Assembly: GCA_018894595.1 (NCBI GenBank)
Contig: JAHIPN010000460.1
Location: 1-15,627, forward strand
Origin: a bacterium
GTDB lineage: Bacteria; Atribacterota; JS1; SB-45; 34-128
Direction: 5' to 3'
DNA: 15,627 nt
A program made the position numbers and the translations under genes. Positions within the stretch are counted from its first letter, which is position 1, and the number at the start of each line of letters is the position of its first letter. Below the pieces are notes generated by a model, which was given only the letters and a program-made list of their open reading frames with translations, searched no databases and was not told the origin of the DNA. Of this stretch, positions 9,089 through 15,212 are shown piece by piece.

Positions 9089-9162
9089 AATTTTATATTT
9101 TAATTATTAATTAATTTTTTTAATTCTTTTAAATATTGTTTGTGGTTTATTTTCTTTATACA

Positions 9163-10578
9163 TCACAATTGTTTTTTATTAGTTGAATTTCTATTAATAT
9201 TTTTCAGTGTTGTTTTGATTACAGGTTTTAATTCTTCAACAATTTCTTGTTTTAATTCCTTATAAAAACCTTTAATTTTAAATTTTTCTAAAATTTGATC
9301 TATTATAGTCTCTCCTCTACCTAAATATACTCCTGGATTTTTTTCAATCACTTCAAGTAGAATCTTCTCTAATTTTACCTTATTATCTAAACTATAGGAT
9401 TCATTATCATCATTAAACATCCTATACATTTGAACCACTCTTAATTTATGATTGTATTCTTCATGCAATCTTTTACGCTGAGAAATGTTCCTTTGACCAA
9501 ACCAAGAAATCCACACTAAGGGTAATGATAATGCCATTCTAAAAAAAATATAATTCTCAAAATCTGATCCATTAAGATTTTTCAAAAACTCGTTAAAATT
9601 TGTTAATACTTTCCATTCGGGTTGAACAAAAAGAACGAGAATAATAAATAGCGGGAAAATAAAAACAATATAATTCAATAAAGCCACCAAGTGCCTAAAT
9701 AATACATTAAAAAAGAAAATACTTATATTATAAAAGAGTATAACCGGATTTTTTTTGAATTCTAATTTTTTGTATTCTTTCGCTTTTTTTGCTGAATATT
9801 CCTCTTTAGACTCTTGATATCCTTGAGTTAATGTTTTTAAGGTCGCGCTAGATAATAAAGATTTAATATCTTTTCTTGTCGTCTCTATATCTATTTTCAC
9901 ATCCCCTAAATATTCCTGTTTCTCTTTTAAATTAACTTTAATTTCTTCATCTAAGGATTTGTTAAATGTTTGAATATTTGCAATATTGCTCTCCAATTCT
10001 TCTACCTTACTTGATTTACCTTCTTCCGCTTCAAACAAATCAGAATGTTTTTGAGTTATGGCTTTATAAATTTCTTCTATTTCTTTCTTAATTCCATCTT
10101 CTTTATTTGATAATTCTTTATAAAATTGATTTATTTTTTTTATATGTTTTTTACTTTTTTCTTCATTGCTTTTCTTCCCTTCTTCTTTATCAAAAAGAAA
10201 ATTATAAAAACCCGTTATATGTTTCTGAGAATCTTCTATGTCCGCTTTGATAGAGTTTTTTTCTCCTGATCCTTCTATCAATCCTTTGTGATAATCCCTT
10301 ACTTCATTAATTTTGTTTTGAAGTTCAGTTGATTTTATCACGCCCTGCTCATTTGCTAAAAATAAATCATCATAATTTGCTTTGATTTTATCATATTTTT
10401 CCTCTATAGATTTTAAAATTGCTGGTCTTTCTTCTGAATCTTCATATAATTTTTTATAGGTCTCATTAATCCCACCAATTTGATGAAGTGATTCTTTAAT
10501 AAAACCATAAAACTCATCTCGCTTGATTGTTCTTTTTTTAGGGTCTAAATTTGAAGCTAGTTCATCTATTTTTGTCAT
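9163..10578 (-). CDS. Coiled-coil membrane protein with 28-residue tandem repeats, function unknown
   Basis: I do not recognise a named family for this 471-residue protein. Residues 37-229 are built from about seven successive degenerate repeats, mostly of 28 residues (37-64, 65-92, 93-120, 121-148, a 25-residue unit 149-173, 174-201, 202-229). Each starts with Ile/Val, has an aromatic residue or His near position 5, a conserved Leu at position 8 (L44, L72, L100, L128, L156, L181, L209) and usually an acidic-Gly turn (EQG, EEG, EDG). A charged linker follows, then two hydrophobic segments at about 278-297 and 299-318 and a third at about 342-361. The C-terminal tail has QRNISQRKRLHEEYNHKLR (362-380) and a short helical region. 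I infer a membrane-tethered rod with a large cytoplasmic N-terminus. It lies between the AntA-like and GIY-YIG genes, and its DNA is very AT-rich (23% GC for 10141-10200). A phage-infection sensor or scaffold is speculation. Confidence 0.82.
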   Translation of the reverse strand: MTKIDELASNLDPKKRTIKRDEFYGFIKESLHQIGGINETYKKLYEDSEERPAILKSIEEKYDKIKANYDDLFLANEQGVIKSTELQNKINEVRDYHKGLIEGSGEKNSIKADIEDSQKHITGFYNFLFDKEEGKKSNEEKSKKHIKKINQFYKELSNKEDGIKKEIEEIYKAITQKHSDLFEAEEGKSSKVEELESNIANIQTFNKSLDEEIKVNLKEKQEYLGDVKIDIETTRKDIKSLLSSATLKTLTQGYQESKEEYSAKKAKEYKKLEFKKNPVILFYNISIFFFNVLFRHLVALLNYIVFIFPLFIILVLFVQPEWKVLTNFNEFLKNLNGSDFENYIFFRMALSLPLVWISWFGQRNISQRKRLHEEYNHKLRVVQMYRMFNDDNESYSLDNKVKLEKILLEVIEKNPGVYLGRGETIIDQILEKFKIKGFYKELKQEIVEELKPVIKTTLKNINRNSTNKKQL

Positions 10579-10630
10579 AATATTATTTTATTAATTTTTA
10601 TTTAGTAAATAATTATCTTCTTTATTGAAA

Positions 10631-11518
10631 CTATCCAATAAGTTTTTGGATGTCTTCTTGGCTAAACTCTTTTTTGTAATCAATCAATTTTGGGTGTTTT
10701 ATACTTCGCAATTCCGCGTCGTATGTCGCCATGATACTTCTTGCTCTTTTTTGGTAAACCATCCAGTTCCTCTGCGAGGCAAACTCATCAAACTTATTTA
10801 CAAACTCGCTTTTGCTTAATATCCTGCCTAATTTTTTAAATTCTTTTTCAATTTCTCCCGCCAACCCCGCCTCAAAAGCGCCGATAATCAATAAAATTTC
10901 TTCATACATATAATTCCGAGTAAAATCTTTTTTCGCTAAATTCAAAAGTTTTCTGTATTCTTTGGCTTTTTCTAAGAATAAAAAATTGTATAACATATTT
11001 GTATATGTCCCATAGTTTTTTACTGCCACAAAATTTTTAATACAAGCGGTAAAATCCTTTCTATAATCTTTGGTTTCTTCTCTGGTTTCCAAAAACTGAC
11101 TCGTTAATTGATTGATTATTTTGGGGTCTAATGCGGCAATCCGCATTACTTTTTTAAAATCGCTCTCAACTCTGATAAAATATTTTCTGACCTTTTTGCC
11201 AATTTCGCTGTTTTCCACCATTGCCAACTCTTTCGCCATATCCACTGAAATAATATATTCTTTCGGTAAAACTTTGCCAGTTTTGGCATCAATAATTTTG
11301 CCTAACTTCTGCGCTTTGTATCCATTCCCAAAATTGGGAATGGATACAAAATAGTCAAGATCTTCCACAAAATCATACTTACTTATTCTGTCGGTAACCC
11401 AAGTAGCAAATCTCTTTCCAACACCCAGCCATTGATGCAATTCTCTGGCGTTAACAAATCTTTTTTTCTCACCATTAAAATCTTTTTGAATTACTTTTAT
11501 ATTTATAAGGTCATTCAT
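10631..11518 (-). CDS. AntA/AntB antirepressor-domain protein
   Basis: The N-terminal 120 residues of this 295-residue protein match the phage AntA/AntB antirepressor domain: FVNARELHQWLGVGKRFATW (21-40), then RISKYDFVEDLDYF (44-57), then EYIISVDMAKELAMVENSE (87-105) and GKKVRKYFIRVE (107-118). The C-terminal 175 residues are helical and charged, with no domain I recognise (for instance YEEILLIIGAFEAGLAGEIEKEF, 205-227 region). In phages such proteins interfere with repressors or bind DNA. Similar accessory genes do occur inside type I R-M operons, where their role is unclear. It starts 9 bp after hsdM. Codons 57-68 lie on a 36-bp near-perfect palindrome, described separately. It could regulate the operon or be an inactive cargo gene. 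Confidence 0.87.
   Translation of the reverse strand: MNDLINIKVIQKDFNGEKKRFVNARELHQWLGVGKRFATWVTDRISKYDFVEDLDYFVSIPNFGNGYKAQKLGKIIDAKTGKVLPKEYIISVDMAKELAMVENSEIGKKVRKYFIRVESDFKKVMRIAALDPKIINQLTSQFLETREETKDYRKDFTACIKNFVAVKNYGTYTNMLYNFLFLEKAKEYRKLLNLAKKDFTRNYMYEEILLIIGAFEAGLAGEIEKEFKKLGRILSKSEFVNKFDEFASQRNWMVYQKRARSIMATYDAELRSIKHPKLIDYKKEFSQEDIQKLIG
11315..11350. repeat. 36-bp palindrome inside the AntA-like coding sequence
   Basis: Two perfect 17-bp arms (11315-11331 and 11334-11350; left arm TTTGTATCCATTCCCAA) flank a 2-bp centre AA. The palindrome is exactly 12 codons long and in frame, encoding residues 57-68 (FVSIPNFGNGYK). It falls where AntA-domain proteins vary, between the DxxFV strand and the EYILT strand. 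It could be an operator, a cruciform, or an inserted in-frame palindromic element similar in idea to Rickettsia palindromic elements. Confidence 0.9.
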
Positions 11519-11527
11519 TGTTTTTTG

Positions 11528-13039
11528 CTATTTAATCCTTAACTCTTTTAATTTTTTATTCATATCTCTTTCTAATTTCTTAATCTCTGGGTCTATTTTA
11601 GATAGCTCTTTAAGATTAGCGGAAATATCTATTTCTTCCTCTTCCTCAAAAGTATCCACATATCTGGTAATATTCAAGTTAAAATCATTTTCTTTGATTT
11701 CATTAAATTTAACCGCTCTGGAAAACTTGCCAATTGTTTTTCTGCTTTTATAAGTTTTAAAAATTTTGACGATATTTTCTTCACTCATACTGTTTTGCGC
11801 CTTGCCTGGAATAAATTCTTTTGATGCCTCGATAAACAGAATATCCTTTTTGTTTTCGTTCGCCCCTCCTTTTTCTCGCGAGCGGTCAATAATCATAATA
11901 GCCACAGGTATGCCAGTTGTTTGAAAAAGCCCAGCAGGCAAACCGATAATTGAGTCAATAATATTTTCTTCAAGCATCGCTTGCCTAATTTTGCCTTCCG
12001 CTCCGCTGCGGAAAAGAACGCCGTGAGGAACAATAACAGCCACCCTGCCCGTCTTTGGCTTGGCCACTTCCACCATATGAGAGATAAAAGCAAAATCGCC
12101 TTTATCTTTTGGCGGAACACCTCGCCAAAATCTATTATATTTATCGCCCTCCGCGTTTTCCGCTCCCCATTTCTTCAGCGAGAACGGAGGATTTGCGATC
12201 GTCAAATCGAACTTCATTAACTTATCATTTTCTACTAAAAGCGGATTGTTAAGCGTATCGCCCCATTCAATTCGCGCTGAATCCCTGCCATGTAAAAACA
12301 TATTCATTCTGGCTAATTGATAAGTTGAGCCGGTTGATTCTTGCCCGTATAACGCGTAATTTTTTGAACCTTGTTTTTCTATTTCTTCGCCAGCAAGCAA
12401 AAGAAGACCTCCGCTGCCGCAAGATGGGTCGCATATCCTATCACCGTCTTTTGGCTCGGCTAATTTAGTCAATAATTTAGCAACGCATTTCACTGTAAAG
12501 AACTCTCCAGCTTTTTTACCCGCGTCGGACCCAAACTTTTCTATCATATACATATATGAATTGCCGATTATATCATCGTCCGCCTCGCTTAAATCAATTT
12601 TATAAAAATCATAGATTAGATGGCGAATCATTTTATTGCGTTGTTCTAATTTGCCTAAAATATTTTCTGAATTGAAATCTAATGATGTTAAAATTCCTTC
12701 CAGTTTTTCTTTATTACTGTCTTCAATTTTTGCCAGAACCTTATTAAGCTCTTCCCCAATATTATCCTGCTCTATGATGCTGTAAATATAATCAAAAGAA
12801 GTTTCGGGCGGTAAATAAAAACGCGCCGTTCTTAATTTATCCTGCACGCGAGAAGCCCCGCCAAATCTTTTTTGAAACTTTTCTTCCTGTTTTTTAAATA
12901 AATCGCTAAGATATTTATAAAACAGCATCACTAATACATAGTTTTTATAAACGCCGCCATCAAGAGATGTACGAGATGAATCAGCAGCTGCCCAAAGTGT
13001 TTTATTTAATTGTTCTTGAGTAATTTTTTGTTTAGTCAT
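11528..13039 (-). CDS. hsdM: Type I DNA methyltransferase HsdM (adenine-specific)
   Basis: This 503-residue protein is a full-length HsdM. The N-terminal helical domain (LNKTLWAAADSSR ... YKNYVLVMLFYKYLSD, about 11-46) is followed by the N6 adenine methylase core. The linker GKKAGEFFT (174-182) leads into the SAM-binding motif DPSCGSGG (204-211), and the catalytic motif is NPPF (283-286). Further typical segments are VAVIVPHGVLFR and IIDSIIGLPAGLF. It methylates adenine at the site chosen by HsdS, protecting host DNA and forming the M2S core used by HsdR. Its ATG lies one base after the half-length hsdS stop, so translation is coupled; there is no Shine-Dalgarno site. GC content is higher in its core than in the cargo genes (58% for 12001-12060). 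Confidence 0.97.
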   Translation of the reverse strand: MTKQKITQEQLNKTLWAAADSSRTSLDGGVYKNYVLVMLFYKYLSDLFKKQEEKFQKRFGGASRVQDKLRTARFYLPPETSFDYIYSIIEQDNIGEELNKVLAKIEDSNKEKLEGILTSLDFNSENILGKLEQRNKMIRHLIYDFYKIDLSEADDDIIGNSYMYMIEKFGSDAGKKAGEFFTVKCVAKLLTKLAEPKDGDRICDPSCGSGGLLLLAGEEIEKQGSKNYALYGQESTGSTYQLARMNMFLHGRDSARIEWGDTLNNPLLVENDKLMKFDLTIANPPFSLKKWGAENAEGDKYNRFWRGVPPKDKGDFAFISHMVEVAKPKTGRVAVIVPHGVLFRSGAEGKIRQAMLEENIIDSIIGLPAGLFQTTGIPVAIMIIDRSREKGGANENKKDILFIEASKEFIPGKAQNSMSEENIVKIFKTYKSRKTIGKFSRAVKFNEIKENDFNLNITRYVDTFEEEEEIDISANLKELSKIDPEIKKLERDMNKKLKELRIK

Positions 13040-13040
13040 A

Positions 13041-13610
13041 TTATTTTAAAAAATTAGATATTGAACTTTCAATAATTTCATTGATTAATGTTTTTTTTCT
13101 AGTTAATAATTTTTGTTGGACTTGATTATTTTTATATAAGTCAATAATTTTATTTTGTATATCTTTATTCGGCAATGGTATTTTTAAATTTTCTAAATCT
13201 TTACGCAAAATTGTTTTAATTACGCTACCCGTTGTTTTTTCTCTAATCTTTTTTTGACCTTCAACTGAATTTAAATAAATAGCCAAATATTCCGGAATTA
13301 TATCTTTATTTTTAATTCTTAAAATATAAACAGATGAAGCAGCTATTACATTGACCGCATCGCCCTTAATAACATTTGTCTTAAAACTGCCGCGAGAAGA
13401 AATAATCACATCATTTTCTTCAACAAGTGCCTTGCTTTGATATTTTTGTAAATTAATTTTTGTTAAACTATTTTTGTTAATATAAAGACCACCCAAAACA
13501 TCTTTGACCTGAATAACAGTCATTAAACCATCTTCCTGTGGTTTTAATGCTGTTCTAAAAGCGTATCCGGAAATCACATCAGTAATATCTTTTATAATTT
13601 TTGAATTCAT
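13041..13610 (-). CDS. Half-length HsdS-like specificity protein (single TRD)
   Basis: The 189-residue protein has one target-recognition domain and one conserved helix, so about half of a normal HsdS. The start SKIIKDITDVISGYAF, the segment ALVEENDVIISSRGSF (about 62-77) and KTTGSVIKTILRKDLENLKI followed by PLPNKDIQNKIIDLY are typical of type I S subunits. I chose ATG at 13610. A GTG at 13616 is also in frame and adds two residues (protein start MGMNS), but it lies against the putative -10 box. The first gene of the operon, it ends 1 bp before hsdM. Half S proteins can dimerise to replace a full HsdS. It is diverged from the full-length HsdS here: it lacks the LPSLxEQ signature. It may alternatively be a degenerate S copy, although its frame is intact. 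Confidence 0.9.
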   Translation of the reverse strand: MNSKIIKDITDVISGYAFRTALKPQEDGLMTVIQVKDVLGGLYINKNSLTKINLQKYQSKALVEENDVIISSRGSFKTNVIKGDAVNVIAASSVYILRIKNKDIIPEYLAIYLNSVEGQKKIREKTTGSVIKTILRKDLENLKIPLPNKDIQNKIIDLYKNNQVQQKLLTRKKTLINEIIESSISNFLK

Positions 13611-13616
13611 ACCCAC

Positions 13617-13645
13617 ATCCTATCAGAATTAAAATTACTTGTCAA
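13617..13645 (-). promoter_or_regulatory. Putative sigma-70-type promoter of the R-M operon
   Basis: Read on the minus strand, TTGACA (13645-13640) is separated by 17 bp from TAGGAT (13622-13617). The -35 box is a perfect match to consensus and the -10 box matches 4 of 6. Transcription would begin close to the ATG at 13610, giving a leaderless or nearly leaderless mRNA. The -35 box overlaps an 11-bp palindrome ACTTGTCAAGT (13637-13647), a possible operator. A weaker alternative with TATAAA as -10 lies further upstream, around 13652-13657. Confidence 0.55.
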
Positions 13646-13734
13646 GTTTTTTTATACACACATATAACATACTGTAATTTTACCTGTGGGATATAAAACC
13701 CAAAACACTTCAAATCAACCACAGTAGATCAATC

Positions 13735-13760
13735 AAAAACCCCGCTTGGGGGCGGGGGTT
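13735..13760 (-). terminator. Rho-independent terminator downstream of the excalibur ORF
   Basis: On the minus strand an AACCCC(C)GC arm pairs with GCGGGGTT around a 6-nt loop (CCCCAA), with one bulged C, and is followed directly by TTTTTGATT. The G/C-only 6-bp core (13740-13745 with 13752-13757) should be stable. It lies 8 bp past the stop of the ORF ending at 13768 and separates the radC/RhuM flank from the operon promoter. The reverse reading has a poorer T tract. Confidence 0.8.
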
Positions 13761-13767
13761 ATAACTC

Positions 13768-13998
13768 TTACCACTCGCAGACTCTTTTGTCGTTGTCTCC
13801 GTCTAATTGATGGACATCATTGCCTGTTTTGAGCAGACAGCAGTCGTAAATTGTTTGCGCTTCTTTGAGTGATTCAAAATCCGCGCAATTGTATTGGTCG
13901 GTTTCGCAATAACTAAATCTGAAAGTAATTTGCCTTTCTTTTAACGAGGTTCGACCTACGAGCGCGACCTTAAGAAATGTCGCTACTCTTAATGTCAA
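13768..13998 (-). CDS. Excalibur calcium-binding domain fragment (76 residues, possible gene remnant)
   Basis: The C-terminal half carries an excalibur domain: YNCADFESLKEAQTIYD (36-52) with C38 and DF, then LDGDNDKRVCEW (65-76). In that segment the DGDND loop and the CE ending match the calcium-binding DxDxDGxxCE pattern, though the usual Gly is Lys here (K71). Excalibur domains are normally found in secreted or surface proteins, but no signal peptide is visible. The ORF begins at a TTG codon, and the first 18 codons (to 13946) lie inside an inverted-repeat element, so the N-terminus is probably not original. The frame stays open further upstream into the RhuM gene, so no clear start exists. 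I infer a truncated remnant of a longer gene. It sits 14 bp after RhuM and is followed by a terminator. Confidence 0.55.
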   Translation of the reverse strand: MTLRVATFLKVALVGRTSLKERQITFRFSYCETDQYNCADFESLKEAQTIYDCCLLKTGNDVHQLDGDNDKRVCEW

Positions 13999-14003
13999 AC
14001 CTC
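13946..14003. repeat. 58-bp imperfect inverted-repeat element
   Basis: Outer arms GAGGTTCGAC (13946-13955) and GTCAAACCTC (13994-14003) pair at 9 of 10 positions. Inner arms GCGAC (13964-13968) and GTCGC (13979-13983) pair perfectly, with GAG/CTC beside them, around a 10-nt loop containing CTTAAG. It lies 9 bp beyond the RhuM stop. It looks like a small palindromic mobile or REP-like element, or a non-canonical terminator; I cannot tell which from one copy. Confidence 0.6.
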
Positions 14004-14012
14004 TTTGCTTAA

Positions 14013-15074
14013 TTAATCTTTCTTTTTCTTGTTTTCTAAAATCTTTTTTACTTCTTTGTCAAAATCGGAAATATATTTTTTGTCCTGTATTCTTTCAAAT
14101 TTTTTGAATTCTTTTTCCGCTAAGGCAATTGCCACCTCATGCGATACCCTTCCTGTATTTTGAAGAATGTCTTTTTCATTAAATTTTAAAAACGCGTTCA
14201 ATTTTTTTACCCAATCTTTCATATACATGACCCGCCCAGCTTCCGCCTGCATTTCCGCAAAACTTAAATACATATCAACAATCCTATTTAACTTATCAAT
14301 CTCGTTTTCCGCCAAATAATTTTTCGCAACTATAACATCGGTTTCTCTGATTTTTCCTTTTGGCGCGTATTTCCATGTCGTCAGTCCCATATTGGACTTT
14401 TTACTGTTCACTCTCTTATGAATTATTTCCGCGGCTGTTTTGCCTGTTATAGCAAAATGTAATTTATTTTGCACTGTAGTAAAAAATTGTTTAGTAATAT
14501 TATTAGTCGGCGAATAATCGGCGCTGCATTGCGCGTATATGTCAGTTATTTTTTGATATAATCTTCTTTCACTTGAACGAATATTCCGTATTCTTGCCAA
14601 CTGTTCTTCAAAATAGTCCTGCCCAAAAATATTGCTTGGATTTTTAAGCCGTTCATCGTCCATAGTAAAACCTTTGATGATATACTCTTTGAGCCGTTCG
14701 GTCGCCCAGACGCGAAAATGTGTTGCTTGAGCGCTATTAACGCGATAACCAACAGAGATAATAGCGTCAAGATTATAAAATTTTGTAGATTGTATTTGCG
14801 TTTTTCCTTTAATGGCGCCGTGTTTAGTGGTATGTTCCAAAATGGAACTAACCGAATTTTCATGTAATTCTCCACTCTCAAAAATATTTTTAAGATGCTT
14901 GGTAATAGCTGGTCTTTGTACCCCAAACAAAACAGCTATCTTATCCTGCGTTAACCAAATATTTTCATCGCGCAAAAATATCTCTACTTTTACTTTCCCA
15001 TTCGGAGCGGTATAAAGTAAAAACTCGGTAAAACTATTATTAATTGGCGCAATTTGTTTTTGTTTATTCACCAT
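14013..15074 (-). CDS. RhuM family protein
   Basis: This 353-residue protein matches the RhuM family (named after a Salmonella SPI-3 virulence-associated gene of unknown mechanism). The N-terminal winged-helix-like part reads IWLTQDKIAVLFGVQRPAIT (39-58), then HLKNIFESGEL (60-70). The hallmark YNLDAIISVGYRVNS (100-114) and FRVWATERLKEYI (120-132) follow, then a long helical region and GKTAAEIIHKRVNSKKSNMG (211-230). Length is normal. RhuM genes recur near type I R-M and mobile loci. It is separated from the main operon by a terminator and probably has its own promoter, since radC upstream ends at a hairpin. Its start has a purine-rich stretch AGAGGGAGAG 10 bp upstream (15085-15094), a plausible ribosome-binding site, unlike the operon genes. 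The role is unknown; DNA binding is inferred from the N-terminal fold. Confidence 0.92.
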   Translation of the reverse strand: MVNKQKQIAPINNSFTEFLLYTAPNGKVKVEIFLRDENIWLTQDKIAVLFGVQRPAITKHLKNIFESGELHENSVSSILEHTTKHGAIKGKTQIQSTKFYNLDAIISVGYRVNSAQATHFRVWATERLKEYIIKGFTMDDERLKNPSNIFGQDYFEEQLARIRNIRSSERRLYQKITDIYAQCSADYSPTNNITKQFFTTVQNKLHFAITGKTAAEIIHKRVNSKKSNMGLTTWKYAPKGKIRETDVIVAKNYLAENEIDKLNRIVDMYLSFAEMQAEAGRVMYMKDWVKKLNAFLKFNEKDILQNTGRVSHEVAIALAEKEFKKFERIQDKKYISDFDKEVKKILENKKKKD

Positions 15075-15165
15075 AATTATTATTCTCTCCCTCTCAACCC
15101 ATCCCCCTCATATTACCCCAACCACCGAGACAAATCAATCAAAAAACTGGCTGTTTCAACGGAAA

Positions 15166-15206
15166 AATTTGGGGACAGTCCCCGCAGCAGGGACTGTCCC
15201 CAAATT
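15166..15206. repeat. Perfect inverted repeat downstream of radC (REP-like / terminator)
   Basis: Arms of 17 bp (15166-15182 and 15190-15206) are perfect complements around a 7-nt loop; the core is GGGGACAGTCCC. On the minus strand the hairpin begins 6 bp after the radC stop and ends in TTT, so it can serve as a terminator. Similar GGGGACAGTCCC palindromes are known to me as dispersed REP-like elements linked to IS200-type Y1 (REP-associated) transposases; no such gene is in this window. Confidence 0.85.
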
Positions 15207-15212
15207 AAGATA

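Noticed and set aside
10631..11518. Prophage region suggested by the AntA domain
   Set aside because: No integrase, capsid, tail, lysis or terminase gene anywhere in the window.
11997..12014. TTCCGC/GCGGAA hairpin within hsdM
   Set aside because: It encodes the conserved LFRSGAEGK segment; no flanking T tract, so not a terminator.
11893..12220. ORFs on both strands over the hsdM core
   Set aside because: Shadows of hsdM; the hsdM frame contains continuous conserved methylase sequence here.
14834..14848. 6-bp-arm palindrome GTTCCAAAATGGAAC in RhuM, resembling the AntA one
   Set aside because: Short arms, and the encoded VSSILEH segment is usual for RhuM; too weak to link the two.
14546..14926. 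Minus-strand 126-residue ORF
   Set aside because: Out-of-frame shadow of the RhuM gene, which has family hallmarks through this region.
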